A stretch of 64,000 bases of DNA, from assembly GCF_029887875.1 (NCBI RefSeq), contig NZ_JARXRM010000035.1:124001-188000 (forward strand), in the 5' to 3' direction. The stretch is from Luteimonas endophytica (lineage in GTDB: Bacteria > Pseudomonadota > Gammaproteobacteria > Xanthomonadales > Xanthomonadaceae). The notes under the pieces were generated by a model. The model ran no database searches, had not been told where the DNA came from, and saw only the letters and a program-made list of their open reading frames with translations. The translations under genes and the position numbers were made by a program. This document shows positions 8,812 to 17,457 of the stretch, piece by piece. How positions within the stretch are numbered: the first letter of the stretch is position 1; every line of letters begins with the position of its first letter.

Positions 8812-8912
8812 CCTGCTTGGAAACGTGGTCCGGACGGTACGCCGGACAGGGAGGCCGCGGGTGCCCGTCTCCGATACAGTGGGCGCCCCTCCCGTAGCGC
8901 CACGGACACCGC

Positions 8913-9842
8913 ATGACGACTCCCCCTTCCGCCTATCCGATCGGCACGCCCGGCCTCCCGTGGGGCGCTGCCGAGGTGGCCAGCTGGCTGTCGCGGCAGA
9001 CCCGCAAGCGCGGCTACGGGGAGGTGCTGGCGGCGATCGAGCGCCTGCGCACGGACTTCGACGTGGAGGAGTACGGGCAGCTGGACTACCAGGGCGAGCG
9101 CTACCCGCTGGTCGCGCTCAGGAGCCGCGGCTGGCGCGACGACCTGCCTGTCGGCCTGGTGACCGGCGGCGTGCACGGCTACGAGACCAGCGGCGTGCTC
9201 GGCGCGCTGCAGTTCGTGGAGCGGCACGGATCGGACTATGCAGGCCGGCTCAACCTGCTGGTCGCGCCGTGCGTGAGTCCGTGGGCTTACGAACGGATCC
9301 AGCGCTGGAACATGCATGCGGTCGATCCCAACCGCTCGTTTCGCGCCGACAGCCCGGCACAGGAATCGGCGGCATTGATGGGACTGGTCGCCCCGCTCCG
9401 CGAGCGGGTGCTGGTGCATGTCGATCTGCACGAGACCACCGACAGCGACGAATCCGAATTCCGCCCGGCACTGGCGGCGCGCGACGGCAAGCCGTACGAA
9501 CCGGACGAGGTCCCCGACGGCTTCTATCTGGTCGGCGACAGCGCGGACCCGCAGCCGGCCTTCCAGCAGGCGGTGATCGAGGCGGTCGCCAGGGTCACCC
9601 ACATCGCCGCGGCCGATGCCGACGGCCGGATCATCCGGTCGCCGATGGCGGCGCCGGGGGTGATCAACTATCCGGTCGCCGAGCTGGGGCTCTGCGCGGG
9701 CGTGACCCGGGCCCGCTACAGGACCACCACCGAGGTCTACCCCGACAGCCCGCGCACGACCGCGGAGCAGTGCAACGCCGCGCAGGTCGCGGCGGTCCGC
9801 GCGGCGCTCGACTTCGCGCTCCAGCGCGGTGGGGGCCGCTAG
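8913..9842 (+). CDS. M14-family metallocarboxypeptidase
   Basis: This 309-residue zinc enzyme has the ligands in GGVHGYE (His88 and Glu91), the substrate-binding DPNRSF, a third ligand in HVDLHETTD and a catalytic Glu in TTTEVYPDSP. There is no signal peptide, so it is probably cytosolic. Its length and the DLHET segment fit the M14 branch near succinylglutamate desuccinylase/aspartoacylase, so the substrate could be a C-terminal residue of a peptide or an acyl-amino acid. It is divergent from the broken MNIO gene. Whether the two share a pathway is speculation. Confidence 0.88.
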   Translation: MTTPPSAYPIGTPGLPWGAAEVASWLSRQTRKRGYGEVLAAIERLRTDFDVEEYGQLDYQGERYPLVALRSRGWRDDLPVGLVTGGVHGYETSGVLGALQFVERHGSDYAGRLNLLVAPCVSPWAYERIQRWNMHAVDPNRSFRADSPAQESAALMGLVAPLRERVLVHVDLHETTDSDESEFRPALAARDGKPYEPDEVPDGFYLVGDSADPQPAFQQAVIEAVARVTHIAAADADGRIIRSPMAAPGVINYPVAELGLCAGVTRARYRTTTEVYPDSPRTTAEQCNAAQVAAVRAALDFALQRGGGR

Positions 9843-10072
9843 AAAAACCCCCTGCGGCGAGCCCCTGGAGTCCGCGGGCCGTGGCGTGCCCGGAACCATC
9901 GCGGGCGGATGCTCGCAAGCCCGAGTTCGCAAGGCTGTGACACGCCTGCATCTAGTCTGGAGGTTTCAGCAACGATAGAAAGGGCCAGCTCAAGGACCGC
10001 CTCGACGGCTTGATCTGGCTCCGCGCCATCGTCATGAACATCTTCTCGCCGGGCTACATCCGTGGGGAATCG

Positions 10073-11668
10073 ATGCCGGGCGACCAGTCGTGGGTCGCCC
10101 GCGGCTTGCGCTACCCGGTCGACGACCGAGGCCGGGGCGGGGCGTGGGGGCGCATCGAGGCGCTTGGCGCGCCCTGGCCCCTGTTGAGGGCCTGCGTCGT
10201 CGGCTCGGCGATTCTGCTTGGCGGTTGCGCGGTCGCGCCGCGCGAAGCGCCGGAGCCCGGTTCCATCGTTGCCGAGCCGCGACAGCGGTTCGTCGCTGCC
10301 GGGCCCGGCGCGGCGGCGCCCGTCGTCGACGCGTGGTGGACGCGCTTCGACGACCCGCTGCTCACCGAGTACGTCGACCGCGCGGGGTTCCATCACCCCT
10401 CGGTTCTTCAGGCGGTTGCGCGGGTGGAGCAGGCGCGGGCGCAGGCGCGGATCGCCCGCGCCGACCTCTACCCGCAGGTCGACGGGCGCTTCAGCGCATC
10501 GCGCCAGCGCCAGAATCTCGCCGGCCTCGGCGTCGGAGCGTTGTTGCCGACGTCTCCCGGCCAAGGCGGCGGCGACACGGGGCAGGCCGCGGACCAGGCC
10601 ACCGGCTTCACGACCGGCAGCTTCTCGCTCGACGCGAGCGTCAGCTGGGAACTGGATCTGTGGGGCAGGATCGGCGCGCAGAACGCGGCTGCGCGCGCCG
10701 ACTTCCTCGCCAGCGCCGAGAATCTCAGGGCCGTGCGGCAGTCGATCGCGGCACAGGTGGCCCGATCCTATTTCGCCTTGATCGAAGCGCGCCGGCAGGT
10801 CGCCGTTTCCGAAGAGCGCGTCGGCGCCCTCGCGGAGATCGCGCGTCAGGTCGGCGATCGCGCCGATGTCGGCGTCGCGCCACCGGGCGACAAGGCCCTG
10901 GCGTTCGCCAATCTCGACCAGGCCCGCGCGGGGCTGGCGCAGCGGCGCGAAGCGTCCGAGCGAGCCGCGCGCGCCTTCGACACGCTGATCCGCGCCTGGC
11001 CGGATGGGGCCGTCGTCGCGGGCGAGGTCCTGCCCGAGGCGCCGCCGCCGCCGCCGGCGGGGCTTCCGGCCGGGCTGCTGGCGCGGCGGCCGGACGTCCG
11101 CGCAGCGCGGCTCGCCCTGGCGGCCGCCGGCTATCGCGAAGCGGCGGCCGAGCGCGCGCTGTTGCCGGGGATCAGCCTCACGGGCTCAGCCGGGACCAGC
11201 AGCAGCGAGCTTTCCAGCCTGCTCGACGGAGACTCCTTCGTGTGGAGCATTGCCGGCGCGATTCTCCAGCCGATCTTCCAGGGCGGGCGGCTGCGCGCGC
11301 AGGTCGAGGCGGCAGAGGGCCGGAAGGCGGAAGCCATCGCCGCCTACGCCGAGGTCGCACTGCAGGCCCTGTCGGAAGTCGAGACGGCGCTGGCGGTGGA
11401 CGAGGTGCTGGCACAGCGGCAGCTGGCCCTGAGCAGCGCGGCGGAAGCCGCCGAGCGATCGGTGGCGATCTCGTTCAATCGGTATCGCGCCGGCCTCGAG
11501 CCGTTCATCACGGTCCTGCAGAGCGAGCAGACCGCGCTCGACGCGAGAAGCGCGTACGTCGCGGCCAGTCGCGCTCGCCTGGACAACCGGGTCGATCTGC
11601 ACCTGGCGCTCGGCGGCGGTTTCGATGATCCGGCGATCCCGCCGCCACCGGTGGAGCAACCTCGATGA
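10073..11668 (+). CDS. RND efflux outer-membrane factor lipoprotein (OprM/NodT family)
   Basis: This TolC-like channel has two repeated coiled-coil modules. Signatures include WWTRFDDPLLTEYVDRA, SWELDLWGRIGAQNAAA, ARSYFALIEARRQVAV, GLPAGLLARRPDVRAARLALAAA and SWELDLWG/FQGGRLRAQVEAAEGRK. A lipobox (AILLGGC) marks acylation about 52 residues after ATG 10073. That is a long leader, so a later non-ATG start is possible; the frame is open upstream to 9956. GGGGA precedes 10073. The stop overlaps the ATG of the adaptor gene (ATGA). It forms the outer-membrane exit of the tripartite pump encoded here. Confidence 0.92.
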   Translation: MPGDQSWVARGLRYPVDDRGRGGAWGRIEALGAPWPLLRACVVGSAILLGGCAVAPREAPEPGSIVAEPRQRFVAAGPGAAAPVVDAWWTRFDDPLLTEYVDRAGFHHPSVLQAVARVEQARAQARIARADLYPQVDGRFSASRQRQNLAGLGVGALLPTSPGQGGGDTGQAADQATGFTTGSFSLDASVSWELDLWGRIGAQNAAARADFLASAENLRAVRQSIAAQVARSYFALIEARRQVAVSEERVGALAEIARQVGDRADVGVAPPGDKALAFANLDQARAGLAQRREASERAARAFDTLIRAWPDGAVVAGEVLPEAPPPPPAGLPAGLLARRPDVRAARLALAAAGYREAAAERALLPGISLTGSAGTSSSELSSLLDGDSFVWSIAGAILQPIFQGGRLRAQVEAAEGRKAEAIAAYAEVALQALSEVETALAVDEVLAQRQLALSSAAEAAERSVAISFNRYRAGLEPFITVLQSEQTALDARSAYVAASRARLDNRVDLHLALGGGFDDPAIPPPPVEQPR

Positions 11669-12972
11669 GGTTGCCCGCATGGGCCGTTCTCGCGCTGTTG
11701 CTTGCCGGCTGCGGCGATGCCGGGAAGGAGAATGCCTCCGGCACCGACGTTGCACCGGTCAGCGTACGGGTCGTGCAGGTGCAGGAGGCGCCAGTGCAGT
11801 CGTGGGTCTACGCGCAGGGCACCGCCCGGGCCGCGCGGCGCGAATTCCTCACTTTCCAGAACAGCGGGCGCGTCGCCCATGTGGCGCCCGGCCTGGAGAT
11901 CGGCCGTCCGGTCCGGCGCGGGCAGCTCGTCGCCCATCTGCAACCGGATCGATCCGACGCCGAGCTGACCCGCGCCCGGGTCGAGCTGGCCAACGCGCGC
12001 GCGCAGGTCGCCGTGGGCGAAGCGGCCCAGGCCGAAGCGGCGGCGAGCCTGGAGCTGGCGCGCCAGACCTTCGCGCGCTTCGCCACCCTCCTCGATCTGG
12101 ATTCTGCTTCGCAACAGGAATACGACGAGGCCGAGGCGCGGCTGGGCCAGGCCAGGGCCGCCTACGCGCGCGCGCAGGCCCAGCTTGCCGGGCATCGTGC
12201 GCAGGTGGACGCGGCTCGGGCGCAGGTCGACGTGGCGCGGGTGACGGTCTCCGAGTCGCGCATCGTCGCGCCGATCACGGGCGTGATCGCGCGGCTCAAC
12301 ATCGAGGAAGGCCGCTATTTCACCCCGCAACTGGTGCGAACGCAGAGCGAGCAGGCCGCACTCGACACCGTCCCCGTCGTCATCGTCGACCCCTCCAGCT
12401 ACGAGATCTCCGTCGACCTGCCTTCCTACACCAGCCGCGAGCTGGAGGTCGGTGCCGAGGCGCTGATACGACCGAGCGCAGCGCCCGTGCCGGCCTCGCG
12501 AAAACCGCCGACGCAGGCGACCGGGGCCGGCAATGCTCCGCCCATCCCGATCGAGGAGTTTCGGATCTTCGGCCAGGTCCATGCAGTGAGCCCGGCGCTC
12601 GATCCCGAAACCCGTACCTACCGGGCGATGATCCGTACCACCCGGGGAGCCAGCCTGCTCCAGGATGGCGAGTTCGTTTCATCGTGGATCCGCGGCGCCC
12701 GCTCGGAAGACGGGCCGGCGGTTCCGTTCGAAGCCATCGGCTTCAGCGCCGGCGAACCGTATGTCTTCGTGGTCGATCGGGAGGCGGGCCGGGCCCGGCG
12801 GCGCCAGGTCGAGCTGGGCCTTGCGGGCAACGAGGTTCGCGAGGTGCTCTCTGGCGTTCGCACTGGCGAGTACGTGGTCACCGAGGGCAGGAGCGCGCTG
12901 GAGGATGGAGATCCGGTGCGCGTGATCGGGCGCGACCGGCCGGGTCGGAGCGATGGTGAGCAGGATGGCTGA
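11665..12972 (+). CDS. RND efflux periplasmic adaptor (HlyD/MFP family)
   Basis: This 435-residue membrane-fusion lipoprotein has a lipobox in VLALLLAGCGDAG. A lipoyl/barrel-sandwich half is followed by an alpha-helical hairpin (residues about 95-190, Ala/Gln/Arg-rich heptads), then a second lipoyl half with ESRIVAPITGVIARLNIEEGRYF and a beta-barrel region. It bridges the inner-membrane pump and the outer-membrane channel in the periplasm. It overlaps the upstream gene by four bases, and its end overlaps the pump start by about 20 bases, so the three genes form one operon. Confidence 0.93.
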   Translation: MRLPAWAVLALLLAGCGDAGKENASGTDVAPVSVRVVQVQEAPVQSWVYAQGTARAARREFLTFQNSGRVAHVAPGLEIGRPVRRGQLVAHLQPDRSDAELTRARVELANARAQVAVGEAAQAEAAASLELARQTFARFATLLDLDSASQQEYDEAEARLGQARAAYARAQAQLAGHRAQVDAARAQVDVARVTVSESRIVAPITGVIARLNIEEGRYFTPQLVRTQSEQAALDTVPVVIVDPSSYEISVDLPSYTSRELEVGAEALIRPSAAPVPASRKPPTQATGAGNAPPIPIEEFRIFGQVHAVSPALDPETRTYRAMIRTTRGASLLQDGEFVSSWIRGARSEDGPAVPFEAIGFSAGEPYVFVVDREAGRARRRQVELGLAGNEVREVLSGVRTGEYVVTEGRSALEDGDPVRVIGRDRPGRSDGEQDG

Positions 12973-15900
12973 GGCGCCGCCAGGGCCGGACAGCGAGGGC
13001 CCCAGGGAGAGCGAGGAGGTGCGCGTCGCGGGTCGCCTGCAGCGCTTCTTTCTCCTCAAGACCACCTTCGGCATCCTCCTGGCCCTGCTGCTGAGCGTAG
13101 GCGGATTCACGGCCTACACCCAGCTGGTCAAGGAGGCGTTGCCGGACCTCGAGATCCCGCAGGCGACCATCACCACCCAGTGGCCAGGTTCCGACCCGGA
13201 AACGATCGAGGAGCAGGTCACCACCGAGATCGAGGACGAGCTCACCACCCTCTCCGGGGTGAACTCGGTGAACAGCGCCTCGTTCGACAGCTACTCGATC
13301 ATCATGGTCGAGTTCGAGGCCGATGCGGACGCCTCGGACGCGATGCAGCGCCTGCGCGCTGCCGTCAGCACCGCCGAGGCCGAGTTGCCCGCCGATGCGA
13401 ACGCCCCCGAGATCGAGCAGATATCGGTGGACGATCGCCCGGTCATCACCATCGCCCTGTCCGGCGGCGCGGGCACGGCGGCGCTGAGCGGGCTGGGCAA
13501 GGAGGTGCAGGAGCGGCTGGAGCGGATCCAGGGAGTCAGCGAGGCCGAACTGGGCGGCGATCGCGAGGAGATCGTCCAGATCCTGCTGCAGCCCGAGCGG
13601 CTGCTGGCACTGGGCCTCTCGCCCCTCGAGGTGCGCGACGCGATCGGTTCGGCCAATCTCGAGCAGCCGTTCGGTGAGATCGAGAGCGCGCAGATCGGCG
13701 CCATCGTTCGGCTGGAGGGCCAGTTCCGCAGCGTCGAGGACCTGCGATCCCTTCCCGTTCGCCGCGCCGGCGGGGATCGCGCGGGACCGCCGGTCAGGCT
13801 GGAGGAAGTGGCGGTCGTCCAGCGTACGCGCGAGGCCGAGGAATCCACTACCGCCTACAGCAACCGCGGCGAGCCGTACCGACCGTCGATCGAGATCTCC
13901 GTGCGCAAGACCCCGGGAGCGGACACGCTCGAGATGATCGATGCCGTGCTCGAAGAACTACGGGCGATGCAGGAAGGCGAGGCCTGGGAAGCGGGCGTGC
14001 GCTACGACGTCATCCAGGACGACGCCGAGACGATTCGCGATTCGCTCGGCGACGTCTTCGTCAATGGGCTGCAGGCCATGGCGGCGGTCTTCGTGATCCT
14101 GTTCCTCGTGCTCACCTGGCGGGAGGGCCTGATCGCGGGACTCGCGATCCCGGTAACCTTCGCCGGCGCGTTGATCGTGGTGCTGCTGCTCGGCTACTCG
14201 CTCAACGAGCTGGTCATCATCGGGATGGTGCTGGCCCTGGGTCTCATGGTCGACGTCTTCATTCTGATGATGGAGGGCATGCACGACGAGATCTACGTGC
14301 AGAACAAGAGCTACGGGCAGGCGGCGCTCGCCACCGTGGACAACTACGCGATGCCGGCCTTCGCCGGCCAACTGACGACGATCCTGGCGATGGCGCCGCT
14401 GATGGCGATCGGCGGCGTGGCGGGCAAGTTCATTCGCGTCCTTCCGATCACCGCGATCACCTGCCTCGTCATCGCCTTCATCGTCGCTCTGCTCGCCGCG
14501 GTGCCGCTGTCGCGCTATCTGCTGGGCCCGGTCGCGCGAAAGCGCGGCGGGAACAGGAAGCGGCGCGCCGACCGGATCACCGAAAGCGCCTCGAAGTGGC
14601 TGAAAAGCTTCATCTGCGCCAGGGTGGTGGACAGCCGCAAGCATGCCTGGACCTGGGTCGGCGGCGCCGCGGCGGGATGCGTCCTCTCGCTGGTCGCCTT
14701 TTCGCAGATCCCGAGCGTGCTGTTTCCAAAGACCGATGGCGAAAGACTGGGTATCAATATCGAACTGCCTCCGGCGACCCAGCTGGACCGCACGCAGGAG
14801 GTCGCCGACGCGGTGGGGGAAATCCTGCGCGAGAAGGCCTATTTCGACAGCGTCATCAAGATCGCGGGCCGAAAGAGCCCTTTCATCCTGGTCTCGCCCG
14901 AGGCGCGGCTACAGCCGACGGAGGGCAGGAACTTCATAGGTTTTTCCGCCACCTTCGTCGATCGCGGCGAGCGTGATGCGCAAAGCTACGAGCTGGCGGA
15001 CGGCCTGCGCGATGAACTTCAGCAGTACCTCTCGGCCCATGTCGCCGGCGCTTCGCTTCTGGTGGTGCCGGAGACGAACCAGCAGAGCACGGGAGAGCCG
15101 ATCGAAGTCGCCTTGTCCGGTCCCGACATGCGCGTTCTGCAGCGGCTTTCCCAGAACGTGCAGGGCCTGCTCGAGCGCACCGAAGGCGTGGCCGACGTGC
15201 GCGACAATCTCGGCGATCTGAGCGCCGAGATCGCTCTGCGTCCGGATCGGGAAGGCCTCAGTTTCTACGGCATTTCGCAGCAGGAGCTGGCGGCGCAGGC
15301 GCGCTTCGCCCTGGGTATCCAGACGATCGGGACCTTCGCGGTCCCGGGGCCGACGGACGATCTCGACATCCGCATGGGCACCAACTGGCCGAGTCGTCAG
15401 GGGGATGCGGGCGGGCCCCGCCGCATCGACGAGCTCGACATGGTGCGCGCGTTCACCCCGCATGGACAGAGCGTGCCGATGCTCGCGTTGCTCGATCCGG
15501 TGCAGGGCGAGGCCATTCTCTCCATTTCGCACGAGGACGGCCGGCGTGCGTTGACCGTGCTCGCCGGCAACCAGGGGCGGCCGGTCACCGAGATCGTGGA
15601 GGAGATCCGGCCCGAGCTGGAGAAAATGCGGGACGACTGGCCATCGGGGTACGACTTCGATATCGGCGGGGAGGCCGAGGAAACGGCCGAAACGTTCGGC
15701 TCGGCGGGAATCGCGCTGGTGATCGCGTTGATCATGGTCTTCGGTGTCCTGGTCATCGTGTTCGACAGTTTTCCGCAGGCCTTCATCCTGCTCGTCACGA
15801 TGCCGCTGGCGCTGATCGGCTCGTTCTTCGGGTTCTTCCTGTTCGGGATGGAGTTTTCCTTCTTCGCCATGGTCGGCGTGATCTCGCTGATCGGGATCGT

Positions 15901-16198
15901 CGCCAACGACGGCATCGTGATGGTCGACACGATGAACCGCCGCCTGGCCGAGGGAGTCGACAAGGCGCGCGCCGCGGCGCGCGGCGCCGCCGAACGGCTG
16001 CGGCCCATCCTCACGACCTCGGCGACCACGATCGCCGGACTGGTGCCGCTTGCGATCGGCAATCCCATGTTCCGGCCGCTGTGCTTCATGATCATCTTCG
16101 GCTTGGTCTCCGCGACGATCATGCAGCTGTTCGTCGTTCCCGCGCTCTATTTCCTGCTCACCCGCAAAGCGGGAGGCGGACGCGAAGCGCTCGACTGA
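12953..16198 (+). CDS. RND efflux pump, inner-membrane permease
   Basis: This 1081-residue proton-driven exporter has the two-fold RND architecture: TM1, a large periplasmic loop (PDLEIPQATITTQWPGSDPETIEEQV), TM2-6, TM7, a second loop and TM8-12. ATG 12953 is preceded by CGGAG; ATG 12965 is an alternative. In AcrB-type pumps TM4 reads VDD and TM10 carries an essential Lys. Here TM4 is LMVDVFILMMEGMH (Asp434 then Val435) and TM10 is VANDGIVMVD (Asn985, Asp986), so the proton relay is arranged differently. Substrates are unknown; no regulator gene adjoins the operon. Confidence 0.93.
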   Translation: MVSRMAEAPPGPDSEGPRESEEVRVAGRLQRFFLLKTTFGILLALLLSVGGFTAYTQLVKEALPDLEIPQATITTQWPGSDPETIEEQVTTEIEDELTTLSGVNSVNSASFDSYSIIMVEFEADADASDAMQRLRAAVSTAEAELPADANAPEIEQISVDDRPVITIALSGGAGTAALSGLGKEVQERLERIQGVSEAELGGDREEIVQILLQPERLLALGLSPLEVRDAIGSANLEQPFGEIESAQIGAIVRLEGQFRSVEDLRSLPVRRAGGDRAGPPVRLEEVAVVQRTREAEESTTAYSNRGEPYRPSIEISVRKTPGADTLEMIDAVLEELRAMQEGEAWEAGVRYDVIQDDAETIRDSLGDVFVNGLQAMAAVFVILFLVLTWREGLIAGLAIPVTFAGALIVVLLLGYSLNELVIIGMVLALGLMVDVFILMMEGMHDEIYVQNKSYGQAALATVDNYAMPAFAGQLTTILAMAPLMAIGGVAGKFIRVLPITAITCLVIAFIVALLAAVPLSRYLLGPVARKRGGNRKRRADRITESASKWLKSFICARVVDSRKHAWTWVGGAAAGCVLSLVAFSQIPSVLFPKTDGERLGINIELPPATQLDRTQEVADAVGEILREKAYFDSVIKIAGRKSPFILVSPEARLQPTEGRNFIGFSATFVDRGERDAQSYELADGLRDELQQYLSAHVAGASLLVVPETNQQSTGEPIEVALSGPDMRVLQRLSQNVQGLLERTEGVADVRDNLGDLSAEIALRPDREGLSFYGISQQELAAQARFALGIQTIGTFAVPGPTDDLDIRMGTNWPSRQGDAGGPRRIDELDMVRAFTPHGQSVPMLALLDPVQGEAILSISHEDGRRALTVLAGNQGRPVTEIVEEIRPELEKMRDDWPSGYDFDIGGEAEETAETFGSAGIALVIALIMVFGVLVIVFDSFPQAFILLVTMPLALIGSFFGFFLFGMEFSFFAMVGVISLIGIVANDGIVMVDTMNRRLAEGVDKARAAARGAAERLRPILTTSATTIAGLVPLAIGNPMFRPLCFMIIFGLVSATIMQLFVVPALYFLLTRKAGGGREALD

Positions 16199-16462
16199 CC
16201 CGGCGCGTGGGAGGCCGGGGATCCGCCGCTGCCAGCGCCAGGCACAGCGCCTCCGTCTGCCGGTCCACCGGAAAGCGGCGCGCGATGTGCGGCGCGCGCG
16301 GTTCGCCCAGAGGTGTCCGGGCGCCGGCTGAGGGCGGGGCGGGATAGGTTCCTGCCGCGCGAGAATGCGGTCCGGAGCGTTGCCCCGGCCCCGCTGCCGG
16401 GAGCGCTCGCTGCTCTGGCCGCGGTCGCCGCCCCCGGTCGTCGTGCCTGCGGGCGGGCGGCA
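16199..16462. other. Gene-free spacer after the RND operon
   Basis: With the promoter that follows, this leaves about 300 bases between the RND operon and the MarR-GNAT gene. It holds no gene I can support. A short minus-strand reading (PHIARRFPVDRQTEALCLALAA) looks slightly protein-like, but it has no start or neighbours and runs antisense into the pump gene. No T-tract terminator was seen. Confidence 0.5.
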
Positions 16463-16491
16463 TTGACCCTTTGGAATCGTCGGACTAAAGT
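16463..16491 (+). promoter_or_regulatory. Sigma70-like promoter, probably giving a leaderless mRNA
   Basis: TTGACC at 16463-16468 and TAAAGT at 16486-16491 are separated by exactly 17 bases. The next gene's ATG is at 16499, seven bases after the -10 box, so transcription would begin at or next to the A of the ATG. No ribosome-binding site is present. The flanks CTTTGG and CTAAAG form a loose inverted repeat that could be a MarR operator for autoregulation. Confidence 0.55.
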
Positions 16492-16498
16492 CAGATAA

Positions 16499-17401
16499 AT
16501 GGACGAAGACCAGATCCGCCGGGTCCGCAGCTTCAACCGCGCCGTGACGCGGCGGATCGGCGTGCTGAGCGACAGCTACCTCGGCGGTGGGCGCCCCCTG
16601 GCCGAGGCGCGGCTGTTGTTCGAGATCGGCCGGGCCGGCGCCGAGGTGCGCGAGCTGCGCACGCGGCTGTCGCTGGACTCGGCCTACCTGAGCCGGCTGC
16701 TGCGCTCGCTGGAGGCGCAGGGGCTGGTGGAGTCGAGCACGTCGTCCCGGGACCGCCGCGTGCGGCGCGCCACGCTGACCCGGAAGGGCCTGCGCGAAGT
16801 CGACGGCCTGGAGCGCCGCTCGCAGGCGTTCGCCGCGTCGATGCTGGCGCCGCTGGGCCGCGCGCAGCGCGAGCGGCTGGTGGCGGCGATGTCCGAACTG
16901 GAGCGGCTGCTGCGCGCGTCCGCGGTGGAGATCGCACCCGCCGACCCGGCCGGCGCCGACGCACGGACCTGCCTGGAGGCGTACTACCGGGAACTGGACG
17001 AACGCTTCGAGCGCGGGTTCGCGCCCGATCGCGGCACGCCACCGGCACCGGCCGAGCTGGTCCCGCCCCGGGGATTGTTCCTGGTGGCGCGCCTGGATGG
17101 CGTACCGATCGGTTGTGGCGGCCTGCGGACCCTCGAGCGCGGGACCGGGGAGATCAAGCGCATGTGGGTGGCGCCTGCGGCGCGCGGGCTGGGCGTGGCC
17201 CAGCGCATCCTCGAGGCGCTGGAAGCGCACGCCGCGGCCACCGGTCTGGGCACCCTGAGGCTGGACACCAACCAGGCGCTGCGCGAGGCGCAGGGGATGT
17301 ACCTGCGCAACGGCTACCGCGAGATCCCCCGCTACAACGACAACCCCCATGCGCACCATTGGTTCGAGAAGCGCGGGCTGCGCCGCCGCACGCCGGCTTG
17401 A
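16499..17401 (+). CDS. MarR-type winged-helix fused to GNAT acetyltransferase
   Basis: This 300-residue fusion has a MarR DNA-binding domain in residues about 1-140 (EARLLFEIGRAGAEVRELRTR, DSAYLSRLLRSLEAQGLVE, DRRVRRATLTRKG). A GNAT N-acetyltransferase domain spans about 150-295, with the acetyl-CoA loop VAPAARGLGVAQRILEALE and GYREIPRYNDNPHAHHWFEK. Such fusions are known and are thought to couple small-molecule or amino-acid acetylation to gene control. It precedes an arylamine N-acetyltransferase gene by 56 bases on the same strand, possibly cotranscribed. Confidence 0.9.
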   Translation: MDEDQIRRVRSFNRAVTRRIGVLSDSYLGGGRPLAEARLLFEIGRAGAEVRELRTRLSLDSAYLSRLLRSLEAQGLVESSTSSRDRRVRRATLTRKGLREVDGLERRSQAFAASMLAPLGRAQRERLVAAMSELERLLRASAVEIAPADPAGADARTCLEAYYRELDERFERGFAPDRGTPPAPAELVPPRGLFLVARLDGVPIGCGGLRTLERGTGEIKRMWVAPAARGLGVAQRILEALEAHAAATGLGTLRLDTNQALREAQGMYLRNGYREIPRYNDNPHAHHWFEKRGLRRRTPA

Positions 17402-17457
17402 CCTCGACCACGCTTGAGGTCGCAAGCTGGGGGCAACGCCAATCCGGAGGTCGAGCG

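Noticed and set aside
16158-16463. Minus-strand frame with PHIARRFPVDRQTEALCLALAA
   Set aside because: Partly antisense to the RND pump end, no convincing start and no neighbours on that strand.
14909-17425. An 838-codon open frame on the minus strand
   Set aside because: It lies antisense to the RND pump and the MarR-GNAT gene. Composition is shadow-like and no motif is visible.
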